Shown here: positions 11,371 through 25,800 of the stretch, piece after piece
Layout: each line of letters opens with the position of its first letter
How positions within the stretch are numbered: the stretch's first letter is position 1
Assembly: GCA_008508345.1 (NCBI GenBank)
Contig: QNGE01001251.1
Location: 42,179 to 106,178, forward strand
Source of the DNA: Paragonimus westermani
Taxonomy: Eukaryota > Platyhelminthes > Trematoda > Plagiorchiida > Troglotrematidae
Direction: 5' to 3'
Length of the DNA stretch: 64,000 bases
Program-made: the position numbers and the translations under genes
The notes under the pieces: generated by a model
What the model was told of the DNA's origin: nothing
What the model saw: only the letters and a program-made list of their open reading frames with translations
Database searches by the model: none

Positions 11371-14300
11371 GATGCTTTTAAGTGGTAAACCTTTCAAATC
11401 GCGTGATTACCAAACTACCCCGCCAAAGCGTAGATTTCCCAAGGTTACCCAGCTTCCTTTGTGCACATAGTCAAGGGTACGTCTTACACTATTTCATGGT
11501 TCCAATTAACTTACTAGGAAGTTGACGATATTACCCATGCTTCAAAGTATCGTTTGTTTCATTTTTAATTCTTTTCCTATGCATTGCCCTGGATTTCGGA
11601 GACCCACCTGTTTTTGTTTGCTTCCTGCGTGTCATAATTACTCTAAGAAAGTTGACGATGCTAGGAACAATGTTTGAGGTCCACCACCATCTTCACAACG
11701 CCATGCATTATTTGTGTGGACTGTTGACAGTAGAGACATTCGATTGCCTGACCAAACAGTGGGAGCACTCCGGGCAACCGCTGCGTGCTATTCTCACTGT
11801 GCCCTGATGGAAGCAAAAAGAATCTGACTCCTTTTTGTTTGCACGTGCACTGGTAGACTCACCAGTCATGCGCCTTTAACCAGAGTCACAAGAGCTCCAA
11901 TGTGTGGACACACACTAACAAACGTAAGCCGTGTTTGCGGTATAGTTCAATTAGGTGTGCACTGGTGAACAAACACCTGAGAGTCATTAGTGATTGCAGT
12001 TTCACAGGGCCGCGTCCAGACTTAATCTAAACAATGTTACATATCTCACGTGAGCCTTATGACTGGCGGACATATGTATTATTCCCATGCGAATTCACGT
12101 GTGGTTGCTTGCAACTGTTACATCAATTCGGACAACGTCGACTCGGATTTATCGTACGGTTTGAACGGAAATGAAACCTCGCATGCAATCAAGTAGTAAT
12201 TGTATGTTTTTGTTCACAGTAATTGTTTATCATGCACCAATGAAAGTTGGCTTACCAACTCACATTTTCCAATGTATAGTGGTTTCCACCTTATACGATT
12301 TGCGTCGTGTGGCTAATGTGGCTTTGCTTGCTTATTGTAGCTGGGGATAAATGGCATCTAACTTGGATCTGAGCTATGCTGTCAGACATGTCAACCGCCG
12401 GTGGCTTTAGGGTGTGCATATATTTCAATTTGAAAGATATGGCGGTCAGTTCCACTTAGGGTACTTACTGGGGTGATCGGGAGTGGTAGTGGAGACTGTT
12501 ACAGTATGTTTTCGAGTTTATGTTTATTCTCAAGATTTCATGTGGACTATGACTGTCACCTCGTTCTCTTGAGGTCTGTTTTTGGATTTCGCGTTTCAAT
12601 GCTATGCAGAGGTCGAATGTCGTTCACTTTCATAACCGAACAGAAAAGTCAAGCAGTTTCCACACTCCTTTGAAGTGTAATCGACCAACTTAGTCGACCA
12701 TTCTCATCAGTTCTAGCCCAAACCAAGGTCTCCTCCCTGAATCAATTAACAAGTATATGACATACATCATAGTGCATATCCGCGTAGGACCACTTGGCTG
12801 TGTACACTTAAAAGACATGGGTGTACATGTGCAATGAGTCATATAATTTCCGGCGCCCAAGAGCTCGTGCACGCATTTTGCAGCACATGGTGATAAGGGT
12901 GTCAGCTGTAATGTTTGTATGCTTGTAGACCTCTGTGCATCAAACGGAGGGATCCATGTTTTCGAGTTTCTCTTAATCGGGGCGTGCTTGTAAGTTGTGG
13001 TTTCCAGTCAGTGTTTGCCCTTATAACACGAATGCCATAGTCCGTAAGGTTTGTTTGCTTCTTGATAAATGGAGATAACGCGTTATTTCTGTGTCAAAGG
13101 CTGACGTAATCGTGTCTATACAGTATGCATACTTTGTGTGTTGATCCAATTCCAACCTATGGCCTAATTTAGCAGCGACTTAACAAGGCTTCTTTGTTCC
13201 AGTGAGCTTCATTGCCAAATCTTAGTAGGCTGTGCATCAGAATTGTCTCTTTCACCCCTCAAGCTGTGTTGTTGTTCCTGCACGGGCAGTACCATAACAC
13301 TCCAGGTATTGTCGATGGAATTCAGTTCAGGGTTCCTCAGTTCCCAAAATATCATTTTCTTTCGAGACGTATTTTGCAACGTAATTGTCTTGATGAAGTC
13401 TAAAAATCCGCAACTTTTGCCTCAAATACAAACCAAAAGATTGATCTCTTGTATCGGTATGCTTCCCCGTGTCCTCACTCGCTTTAATGGCTCATATGTG
13501 GTTCTCACTGTGATCCACTATCACCTCCTAAACAAATAACCATTCACCTAACGCGCCCTCCTCAGCACTACATAGGCTTTTTCACTACATTAGCGACGTT
13601 GAACAAAATTTGAATCATTCCTTTGAATCCCTGTCTATGAGAAGAGGTGACCCTTATGAACCTATTCAACCGCAGTACCTGTTGGAATACCCATTGTAGC
13701 TGGCTTTCTCACACTAAACGCAGGTCACATGAATTACGAACCTTTGTTTACCCTACCCAAAAAGCCGGTATGAATTCAAGAACGGAAACTGTTCACTAAC
13801 TGACTAACAAGGTGAGCTCAGTTCACAACTCGTTCGAGGAATGTTTCTGCATTGCTGATAGATGGAACATATCCGTTGATCCCTAGTGTTCAATTCACAT
13901 GATCTGTCTTCGCTTTCATTGAAAATTTCTGTACTAGCATATTTACTAGTGATTTTCTGTGGCTGCCTAGACATTTTTTACCGTCACGTTTTTGTTGAAC
14001 GCAGGATTCTCGCAGTCTTTTACTCGGTCTGTGTCGACTACACTCAGGGGCTTCCCACTAGGCTTCAGACAGTTTGTGACCATGCGTTAAGTATGTCTTT
14101 AAATGCACTAGGCGTCACTCATAAGTGTCAAGAGTTCAGTCGTGAATTGTTCACGCCTTAAGGCCCAAAGATCAAAGTGGAAACAGTCACTCGTCGGTAT
14201 GAACTAGAGTTTGGGTGCATCCATATTTAGTGCCGGAGAATAACATGTAACTCGCATTATGTTTTTAGGACGTACGCATGACTGTTGATTGTGACCTCCA

Positions 14301-15818
14301 GGTTTCTGATATATTGAAGTTGCTTTTAAAGACAACAAAATATGGGTGTTCGTTAGCAATGAAAAGCAGTTTTACGAACAGTCTGTTTTCGGTTATTCGT
14401 CATTGGGCGAATTGCGTAACAGTTTATATCATCATGGTTATCAAGCGAGTAAAATCAAAGTCTAACTGTCACATACTTTTGTCAGACGAATTTGAATTGC
14501 AGGGCAATTAGTTAGTCAAATTAACCCTCAGAGTTGTCAGCTGAAAAACCGGGTCCTTAGTGATCATAGGACATACACAGTTTCTTTGTCCACGTAAATA
14601 TGAATTGCGTAACCGAATTCCGATCGCTTCCTCAGTAGCCAGAGTACGAAATCGGACTTTTTGGACTAACTAGGCAAGCGGTAAATGTGCCACCTCTGGT
14701 AAGGCTCGGTGCCTTGTCTTAACGTGATGTGATAGAATAACACTTAAAGTAGTTTTCACTTTACATTTAGTTGGTGATGTGTTCGCGTATCCAGCTAAGC
14801 AGCGTACTTTTGAGTAAACGGCTGGGTTGGACTTGAACGAGATTCGCAGATATGTCGCGCTGTGGATCTTTTGAATGACGTCAGTTAGTCTACAGGCCAT
14901 TGTTTCAGCCGTAGTCTCTCTTCTAGTCTAACATTCTGTCGAACAGTTTTTTTCCTATGGGAGTTTACTTTTCGGTGGTGTCTGTCAGTATTACAGGATA
15001 GGCGCCGTCTGCCAACGTCCTTCGTAAACATGTCACTTCTGTCTCGATCATATCATCAGTGCATAAATTAGTGTGTTTATATGCATGCAGACATAGAAGT
15101 ATGTATTCTTTTGCTGTAAAGTTGCGTGTAAGTGTGTTAGTTTGAAAACATATTTTGGAAGCTTTCCATCTAATCCGGCTATTCTGCGATGGGTCACAGG
15201 ATAATTACATATGCAGCGTCCTAATGACAGCTCTTGCTTTGCGATCATGACCGACAACTACTGTCTCATCGTTTCAAGCGTATAAACTCTGTTATTGTCC
15301 ATCCCCGAGTAAGACCTGCAACAGTTAGGATCTTAGTTTACTGAGCCGCATTGTTTTGGATACATCGGGGAATCAACCCTAAACAACTCTTACACAGCAG
15401 TTGCTGTGCAGAGTACTAGTCATACCACATTTTCTTTGGCACTGTGCAAACGCTCACTTCAATGTTGTTTACTCAGATATGTGATATGGTATTCATCTAC
15501 CTTTTCAACAAACCTGGCGAGTTCTTTTGTGTTATGTACAACGGAAGTCATTTTTTAAATTTGACGTTAAAAAGTGGTCTCCTTGCTTTGGGGATGCCTT
15601 TCGGCGTCTTCTAGCGTACGAGTTGGGTTGGGATTTACCATCCATAGTTACTGGGGGGTTCTGATACTGAGACGCCCTTAACCTTCCTTCCTCCGCTCTA
15701 ACCTAGCTGCTGGTTGTATTAATACTAAAGATAAAAACAATAGTACTAATCAGACTAATGTGACCTATGGCTAGCTAGTGTTTCTGACAAGTACTGATGA
15801 ATTTTGATTAACATAGCT

Positions 15819-15838
15819 CAACACACACACACACACAC
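15819..15838. repeat. (CA)n microsatellite
   Basis: Ten tandem CA dinucleotides. Confidence 0.9.
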
Positions 15839-16776
15839 TCAGTTGCTCACAGTTCGCTCATTCATATATACTTTTCAGAAGACCCTCTTCGGAAAGAAGC
15901 AGTAGATTCGAGTTCCCTATGTCACACCCTGTCAGTTATGCTTGTCCTTGTTACCGTCGATACTTGTACTCCACTACGCCATTGGTTTCGCATTAGTCAC
16001 GACTGTGTCATCATATGCGAGCTCTTTGTCAAGTTCGCTTGTAAGTTCTGCTCAGTTTATTCGACCTTCTGAAAAAAAGACACAAGAACTGTTTTGTTGT
16101 TCGATGACCCCACGATTAGGACAAAGTTGATGTCGATATTACTTACCTGTTCGAAGCATCTGAGCTAAACACAATAAGCCAAGTAAAGCACATTCAGATG
16201 CAGCAAATCTTCAACTCCTTGAAATTTCCAGCATTTGTGAATGTCGCACACTCCGTCTCTTCCTCTTTACCACTCGTTAGCTTCTTTCAATTTCGATAAA
16301 AGTCCTCTATGATCATGGTACTACTACAAGAGTGTGTTAACCCTCTCATTAACTTGAAAGAACGCTTGAGAAAATGATAAACCGTGCGCAAAATTCAGAC
16401 TTTTTTGATCTGATTTGTGGCGTTAAAAGTCCAACTCGCTACCGTAAATAACATCTCCTTGTATCATAATAGCCGAATGATGAAGATTTTCTACCGTTTC
16501 TCAAGCGCCGTTGTGTTCTTTTGCGTTGGCAGGGAAAAACTCTGTATCCGTGTATATGTCGTTTACTGTATGGCGTCAGCCTGGGACAGACTGGAAGTAA
16601 CAAGTGTGATCGTGGAACACTTATTTTCTATTTCGTTAAATAGTCGCAAATTACCTTTAGAGCTCCTTTAAAAGCGTTTTCTTGGTTGATGCGGTGCCCC
16701 ATCGTGATGGGCTTTTTATCGGTTTCGCCACTGTTCTTATACTGAACAATGTGGTTTTCAACCTGTTTTCCTACAG

Positions 16777-16897
16777 GTTCCATTAGGACCGGATCTAACT
16801 GTGCTATCTCTCTATACGTGTGTCAGTCAATGGCGACGCAGGCGTTGAATTTGCCGAGCGTACAGTCAACACAAACGGCGGCAGCATCGGCTAAATC
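16777..16897 (+). CDS. Adaptor gene, candidate exon 1 with possible start codon
   Basis: A strong acceptor (TTTTCCTACAG) and a strong donor (AATC|GTAAGTATT) bound 121 bases with one open frame. The ATG at 16830 starts a Thr/Ala/Ser/Gln-rich peptide (MATQALNLPSVQ...) and leaves phase 2, which matches exon 2 at 35134. The same frame is open back to the acceptor, so this could also be an internal exon with an earlier start. Joining it to exon 2 implies an 18.2 kb intron. Membership in this gene rests only on phase and similar composition; it could belong to another transcript. Confidence 0.45.
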
Positions 16898-19800
16898 GTA
16901 AGTATTTATTCGCCTATCATTTCTTAAACCTTGGACTCATCACTTATGGTCAATTTAATAGATATATTGTAAAAATGCAATTATTGCTTACCTTTGAATC
17001 TGCCTCCTTGTGCATGTCCAAACAATTGTCGGTTTGATTACTTCACTCTCTCAGTGTGGTTATAAACTTGTAAAGGCGGGGCACATAATACATTGCATGT
17101 GATGGGCACGATGAATGTTGATGCTTGTTGACATGGATGCTGCAGCCCCTAAATCAAAGTTAGTCAACGTAATCACGTATGTCTCCAAATAATTTACTGG
17201 CATGACGCCCAACCTATGTGTGAATTTTTTGGTGTTTACGAACACGACGAAAAACACGGTATAATTACTTAGAACGCAGGAAACAGTTTGCAACTGAAGC
17301 CACATTTTTCGATTACAATCTACAACGCACGATAAATGGCATTTTATTGGATGAGACCAACCATCTGAACGTTAAGTGAAAGTGGACATTGAATTGTCGG
17401 GATTTTTCAGTGTAACTACACCCCTAATTTCTACAGGAACAAATTTTGATTGGAGCCCATTTTTTGTTTCGACTTCGCAAGGGAGCTCCACAACAATCTC
17501 TTGAGTCCCTGTGTCGCTGCTCCTTGAGTTTCGAACCTCGTTCCATTCACCCTCTCACTATGCATATTTCCTTCCTAGATGCTAATAACTACGACAAGCA
17601 ATTTCCTATGCCCTACGATTTGCGCCTCTGCTCCAGTTGGTCTTTTTAATGTCTCATTGTACGTCCACTTTAGTTTTTTGTCGTCTGTGCAGATGTACCA
17701 CTTGCAGTCTATCTGCCTAAAGTTTGTTTGTTTCGGTCGAAAATAATCGTATTCTCTCTATGGGATATCGATAGCACGTTCTCTTTACTGTCGAACTAAT
17801 AAAACGGTGACATATTCTCGCTTTCAAAGCTTGTCATTTATGTGAGCTAGTAGTTACGAGTGGGTCATGCCTATCCAAGCCCATAGGACTTTAACCAAAC
17901 TCTGTACCTAAGGAAGAGTATATCTCGAAACCACCCTTCCAATGGATACCGACTTTTCCCCAACCATTTTACGTGACCGCACCTTCCGTGCAACCAAACT
18001 AATGTTATACTTGCACTACCTATAATTATGTGAGCATGATTGGTTTTACTAGATTCGTTGATTTGTCTTTTTTGTTTCAAGAACATTTTGAGGAAAATTT
18101 TTGGGCTTCGTCATCACTATTGTAAATTAGGTTACGTTGAAATAGTTAGCCTAAAACAGAGCTGCATTTAAGAAAGCCGAATTCACAACCACACACCTCC
18201 TCGGGTGCCTGTTTTTTTGGAACCCTAGGGCGATACAGCTTGTCAGTTTGCCGTGATTTTGATTTGAACGTGCACGTTTGTTTTCTTCCACCGGAATTTC
18301 AATCCCGCTGAGGAGGTCAATCCTCGAAAAATCAGCCAACTTTAGTACAGCTGGTCTTTTGATTTGTCCACACTTCACGTCAATTACAAAAAGTTTTTGG
18401 AGCCACCGGCGGATCATGGCAATTTCACTGTTTACGTTTCATTCCTCAAGGTTCTTCCTCCTGGTATGCGATGCAAACGTTCTTTGTTTTGTTTCTTCAA
18501 TTGTTTTTTTCCGGAATAAGTTCGTAACAACTGCCCGCCAACACCTGGATCGGTTTATTTTTCGAAAGTTGTCGGTGCAGAGCTTGTTAACGCTATTTCA
18601 GAGATATTTCACCTTCTTTACCAAATCCGTAACTGACAATCTTCTTGCTACGTACAAAATTAGAATCATCACAGATGTTTCTGTGCGGACGAGATTTAAC
18701 GGGAAAGCCTTTGTGTATGCTGTCGGGGCGATCGAGCAACCCAAACTCTGCTCATATGTGGATGTGCCTGAACGTTCTGTTAGGCTAATTCGGTTTTACC
18801 TAATGTGATACAACCTGTACGATAATCAGCACGATTGCCGTTTGCGAACAAGTCACAGTTTAACTCTCGACTATGGCTAGGGCATACATTAGTGACCAAA
18901 TCTAACAACAATTCGTCTAGTGCTTCTTTTCGAAACGGACTGGCAGAAACTGCTCGGAATCCGTCGGATACTGTTTTATAGCTAGACCATCCTACAGACT
19001 ACTACGTTGGATGTAGTGTGTGCAACTTGTCCAATCTGTTGCATGTCAGTCTCCCTGGGGAGCTCAATTCCACCATAAAAGGAACAGGTGCCATTCAGTC
19101 TGAACGTTTTGTTTGTCAGTTTTAGTTGTGGGCTACCTTCCTGTGATGGTTTCATCCGCATCGGACATTCGAAACTGTTATGTGATTGGCACAAACATCC
19201 GGTATCCAAAAGTCGATCTCCGCAGCATGCTTGTGAACAGCAATCGCGTATGGAGTGTTTTGTTTTTTCCCCAGTCCGTGTCTGTGTTCCGTGCGCTGTA
19301 CCATGGTAAGCAGTCACCTGCGTCATTGCACACATTTGTGTGACGCTTACCTCACTCAATCGAGACTGGGGCTTAACTCCAATCACACAGAAAACAGTTG
19401 TGGTGATTTTGCCTTGAAGTATAATGAAAATAGTGGCATTTAATGGTCCATTAGTTACTGGGTTGTTCAACGTAACTCCCCTATCTGAGTGAATGTTAAC
19501 AAATGCGCGTGAGCATGACAGGTGGTGCCTAAGTCTTCCCTGACTAACTGGACGTGCATGAATTCAAATCAACCAATCGCTGGTCCTTACATCCTCGTTA
19601 TACAACACAAAGTGGTTCGTGATTAATTGAGTTTGGTAGTTATCGCCGTTTTCTTTAAACAACTGTTCCTTCCCTATGTTACAGTTATCTGTTAACCAAT
19701 GGCCCCCTGTTTACTTCTAAAACGACTGAACGGACCATTTTACGAATTACATTCTTGTCTTAAAAGTTCTTAAAAAGTTAGTATTGATTATTCGAGGAAG

Positions 19801-22800
19801 TGATTTTTCCGTTTGAACTATTTATTCACGTTTCCATCGCATCATCTGCATGTTTCATTTACGACCGATTTTTTGCTCAATTGTCATTCATAACTTTTCG
19901 ATGTCACGTCTGCTCTATCCAACATCTGGGATATTTTCGTAGCAGTAGACTAACGCTTTATCCAGAATTCGGGTTTTTCGCCTTGTGCTTTTATTCACTC
20001 AGACATTTCCCCGGCATATCCCAAGCATCTGAATCCAATTACTTAGTTGGAAAATATCAATGCGATCGGAATCGGTCAATGCTTAATGTATCTCTTTGTG
20101 TTTACCGATGGTTATGGAAGCAGAGATAGATTTTTTTGTGGCATTATTATTTAGTGTCTAGTTGTGGATGTGAAAATAAAAGACTGCATAACTCTTGTTA
20201 TAGGCTCCACGAAATTTGCAAATCACCTTTATGTTATTGTTTTTAGAAGCGACAATCAAATCGAATTATTGAATGAACAAAAACTTTTACTTCTAATTAC
20301 AGTGTTACGCAGCCGCCTTTTCTTGGTGACTTTATCGTTGATGTTTGAGAAACGTCAATGAAAAGTTCGTTTTGAGCGGTTTTCGATCGTCATTCAGCCT
20401 AATTATATGGAGAGACGGTGTTTCGAACTTGAAGCTCCACGGAACAAACCGAAATCCTTATGCTCCGGGCTTTGAGCTGTGGGTGCATGTTGTATAGGTA
20501 AAACCATGGTGATAGTTCAACAAATTCAGAACGATTCTGTTTGTTGCATCACTTGTTCCTCAACCTGTAGAATTTCTTGTGGAAAAGGACAGGCTTGTTT
20601 ACCGTGTCTGAAATTTCTATACAGATGTGTTGCGTTTATGATTTTTAGGTAGCCCAGAGGGAACCTGGATGATTTTCTAACGTTCCAAACGTATCCCAAG
20701 CAGTCCGTTTAAGTAGCTGGCATTTATGATGCATAGTTGGACTACTAGTTATTTCCTGAAGCATCTTCCCTAAATACCGACCGGAGATTTGTGTTTGGCG
20801 CTTTGAATTTCCCCGCCCTATCAGTACTTTATTTCCAGTCGGAAATTTTCTGATGAATGCGTTTGTTCCCTAATGTTTCATTGGTGTAAATGAAAACCTT
20901 TCATGTAATATGATCATGGTTGCAGTGGTTGAAGGTTTTGTTTTCCTGTGACCGTGTTGATATGCCTATCTCCGAAAACCCATTTCATTCTCATCTTCTT
21001 CTGGTCACTGGTTTCACAAGCGTTACTGCAGACTTGCTTTCTGGAAGTTGTTTTCCATCCACTATCGTCTTACTCTCCTAAATGGACTTGATCATCAGGT
21101 CGAATGTTTAAACCTGTCTTCCAGATACACGTACTATGATCGGAATAATTTTGTTTTGGACTACATTTGCCATTATTTTCTCCTTTGTTAACTAAACATT
21201 TCTGCTTATTGTGCAAACATTTCCGCTCATTTTCGCTACAAAAATTTGCATATGTAGCGCAGTTAGCATTCTACTTTCCGTACACCGAAAATGAAAATGA
21301 CATCATTTTTTGTTCGGGAATGCTTGAGAAGTCTTATGTGAGCCAGAGTTACATAAAGTTTTAATGTCTTTATCAGATCACTCTCAGATGTGGAACTAAA
21401 TGGATAGTAGCACAGTAGAAGATCGTTTATGCTGTTCATCACTATTTCATTGTGGGTGAAAAATATGAACCACTGTAATTTTTCTGTGCCTTTGTCAATT
21501 GTTATGACCGTTTCTAAATTAAAAAAGGCAAACGCTTGACGTAGGCATCATTTCCAATTGAAACTGCTTGATATAGTACGTTATAACCGGCTTAATGTCA
21601 TAGGGGATTGATAATTCCGTTTAATTGCAAAGCGAAAAATACAACCGAAGTGTCCGGAAAGGTGTTACTTCGTCTAACACTCCCAGACTGACGGTAGCCG
21701 CGGATAGTCATTCATGGATATGCGTGACCATAGTAATTGGAGATGGAATCCCGTAATTACATCGAATGAATCGACATTTTCTTATATCAGTATCCACATC
21801 TTTCACTTTCGTTGAGGTGTACACAACCTTTGCATCAGCTGTGAGTACCCCAAATTTGGAAGCTTATAGAGATTGTTGTATGCGTATATATTTTTGCCAC
21901 TTATCATCCGAAACGGTTTTCCCTTGTATTCCTCTACAGGTGGTTTTCCACACAATTGTCCTACGCCAGTCACCTGACCCGCTACGCACGTTTATTCTAA
22001 AATCCTTTTTAAAAGTCAGGTGATTTTTACGCTGACATCCAATTGCGATTGAGATAATATTATTAACCTTCTCTGTTCCGTCAACTTGTGGTCTTTACTT
22101 GACCTTCGGGGATGGATATTCAACTCATTCGTGACCACTTTCAGTTTGTTTCGCGTGGACCAGGCAATCCGTTCGAGATCGTTCATAACAAATTTGTTTC
22201 ACCGTAGAATTAGAAAACACTGCACTGCTGTGATGTCCAAAACTGAACCATGCTCCATTGGGCCAAAACGCGTTAGTGGTGTTTTCAGTCCAAACCAACA
22301 GTAAAAGCTGGATTGGTATCTTGAGAACGTTGTTGAGAAGATTGTTTATGCCGGTCTCATTTGTTGTAGGGCAGTTTGTATCCGGCTTCAAAAGGTGTTG
22401 TGAGGCTTTGCTAGCAGTTGGTCCAATGATCACCATGTGATTGGTGAACTGTGATTGTGACCTTGTTAAATCCCGTTAGCATCGTGTGTGTACCGAACGC
22501 ACAATCTGTGAACAAATGTCAAAATTTCAGTCTAAACGATTATCTGTCAAACAACAGGGCCACTATGGCTATAGTTGCTGGGGGCATCTGCGTTACTTTC
22601 CCATATTTTTTTCTCATATGATTGAATCGAGCAGCTCCTTAGGTTTGCAGGCTCGTTTTTGTTCATCAACAGATCATGTTGTGCTATCCCTGTGAAGTTA
22701 TTGGATTTTGCTTTACAGGTTGATTCCGATCTTTTTAAAGTGATAAACCTGATGTAACACCGAACCCATCATCCTAATCAGTGACGGTTCACGTACACCA

Positions 22801-25800
22801 CTGTAATCTTTAAGCAAATTATTGTCCTCCAAACTTGCAAAATGTTACGGATAAGGTGGAATCCGTGTTTTTGGTAATCTTCGCTAGTGGTTGGGTAGGC
22901 TTGATGCATAATTTTACATCTCTGGGTAGTTGTATTAGTGTTACTAAGGGTGCACGAGAAGGTATTGTTGATCTTATTTAATTAGCTTGAATAATTTTCT
23001 TTTAACTTAGTACCATCCGTAACGACAAAAGATGCCAGATTTTCCGTAAACGAATTGTGCTGCGCATAAATACGTTTCGCCCCGTTTTAAGACTGTAGAG
23101 TATGGACTGTTTCATTGAAATACGCTCGCAAATCATTTATCGTTGACAGTTTTAACTGTGTTGGATTACTAATGGACACGGATACTGGTGTATGGATTTT
23201 TGTCTGACCATTCGCGTACGAAATACAACCTGTAGTCCTCTACCTTTTGTTGCCCTGGCTACCATCTCATCATACTATCTCACTGTTCGGCCGGTACCTT
23301 TTTGCTTGCGGAACCGAAGACAAACTGATTGTTCGATATACTACTCTACCGAGACAAAACCATTGATTTCGAAATTAATCCGTGCTAATTCTTCACGTTC
23401 CTAGTTTTGAGACCCTCAGATCCATAACGCATACTAGTGTTAACGCCACGAGGCCTATTGGGGTGACTGTAATTGATGTTGTCTATGAGGGGGACGTTTA
23501 TCCTCAAAAACTCGTGACACCTGTTCATCTTCACTCCGCGTAAGTGGCACACGACGATTTTGTTACTCCTGAGCAATTTTCTTGCAAGGTATTAATCTGT
23601 ACGCCATCGTTATGTTTTTGTGTATTTGGGATTTTTTGTGAACCTACGTACAAACGAGTTCTAACAGCTATAGTTACTTTCTGCCTCATTATGTTCAGAG
23701 AATTACCGACTCAAGTTGAAACATTGTCCTGAGCATTTGTCGTTCAGACTAGTGTTTACAAATGTTGCAGGATTTTTTGTCCATTTTTGTAACCGGAATA
23801 CTCTGGTTCACCTTTAATGTCCAAATAAGACTTCTGTCTAAATAGGTGTGATCTTTTAACACGTTCTCCCCTACCTGTCCTTAGTTCTTCGAAATCCGTC
23901 GTTTAACTCTGGCTGTTTTTCCATAGTTCTAACATTCGGGATTTCAATGTTAAGCTTGTTTTCGGCATGGGCTGTGCGTCATTTTTTTCTTCCAGTGAAT
24001 TTCGTTCGCCCGAGGTTAGCGATGTGTGTGATCAACGGTCACCTCACACTCAACACTGCTGTCAGACATTGTCTGAAAAATGGACTACGTAGAATCCTAC
24101 AAGCACATCATTTCCCATCTTCAGAATAGTAGAGGTGATAAGACAATTTTTCGTGTTGCCAGTCGATACAGAATACTAATAAACCGTATTCTGCGGTAGG
24201 CTAATCAGTCACAACTGGCGTGTCGTCCGAATGCCAGAGTCAGACAACACAGGAAACCCTGTGGCCATGCGCAAACATTCTGTTTATTCAAATTGACTCA
24301 TGGGACCTACCTGACTGAGGGAACTTGGCTAATCACTCAGTGTGTGAGATATGGGCAAAACTGGCTAATCCCTGCTTCTGTGGGTCAATAACGGTAAACA
24401 TATTGTTTGATGAACACTTTTTGATGTGCAACCCATTTGGGTGGTCTTTAAATGCATGGCCCTTTATCCATCCTCACTGTTCTGACCGGATGACTGGGCT
24501 ACTACATGACCACCCAGGAGAGAAAAGTCTGCGAGCGCTTTGTTCAATATACCTTATTTTTCTCGATTTCCTACTCCGGTGGTCGGCGTAGAATCTAGAC
24601 GATTCTGAGGGATTTCAAAGGAAACCGCTTTGAGTGACAGCTGCTTCACTACCACTTGATTTCTACACTCTTCCAACTGCGGATTTTCTGATTATCATAA
24701 AGTACCATTCATTACTTATCTTTGTATGGATACATCGTCTGCCGTTTCCAGCTTTTCGGGTACCAGTAGTAATGCTAATGATAATACGTTATTGCGCTCT
24801 TTGAGCGCGATATCCCTTGGTATGTGTTTAGAATTTTTTAAAAACTTGTCCAGCGATTCTGACAACTTTACTGAACTTCAACACATATTTCTCCCCGCAT
24901 TCCTAATTGCATTATGTACTCATGCTGCAGCCGGGCATTCTTAGTCGTTATGCGCTCGGATTGTGAAATGTCCCGCGAACTCTCACATTCATTTGTAGTA
25001 CCAACTACTTCACAGAGTAGGATTAATGCATTTTTAACTTTTAAGTTCATTCTGTAATACGCGTAGACTTTTCGCTGCCTTACCGTTGAAAAATTTACGA
25101 AGCTTCGGAAATTGTGATTATACGTCAGCGGTGTTTTGCATGTCAACTTCCACATTCTAAATCATTTGATTCTAACTATTTTTGGAATCTACTCACTGAG
25201 ATATACTCAACTGCCCAACTTCTACATATCACTATACCAACTTATATCTTATCTGGTTTATGGCGTGATGCATGAAGCCATAAACTCGAAAGCTAATTTT
25301 TGATTACTTACTGGGTGTTTTGATCAGGCCGTTAATCACTGTTCTAGTTTTGTTACAGCTTTCACGTGCCAACCTTTATTACGTTTTAGCAACTTTCACG
25401 ACTCTGAATAAGTTACTAAGCTTACGCGACTGTCGTGCACATCACACTATTTGGTGGTCACCACTACTCATTCGTCGAAATTAAGCCATCCCAAGTCTGG
25501 CCCAGAAAACCCAACTCTACTCTACACGTAACCTGTAGATACATACTGTGTTTTAGACCACACGTTTAGTGCTATATCCATGATATAAACAAATTTTCTT
25601 ACTTTCCGTCACCTCTAGATGTGTATTTTGTGCTAGCAGTGTGAATGGTTGTCGACAAATTGAGTGTTCTTGTGTTTGTACGCCTGATTGCTAGTTGTTT
25701 GTGGTGGAATATCCGTTACAGCGTGGCGATCCTTTAGTTATCCGTGTTCTTACATTGTGCGGTTTTGGATAAAACGGATCTGTTTAAACCGCTGGCTTTT

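Larger units (their letters stand above)
2811..16776. other. Non-coding stretch, intergenic or far 5' intron
   Basis: About 14 kb in which I find no gene I can support. Open frames here are at most about 109 codons, overlap on both strands and show no family motifs. The region holds several microsatellites, the repeat-derived patch at 10.83-11.37 kb, and long T-rich tracts. Upstream exons or the promoter of the adaptor gene could lie here unseen. Confidence 0.6.

Noticed and set aside
18982..19470. 162-codon - strand open frame
   Set aside because: No motif, and both strands are open here. The + strand candidate exon 19120-19305 has better splice signals, so this looks like its shadow.
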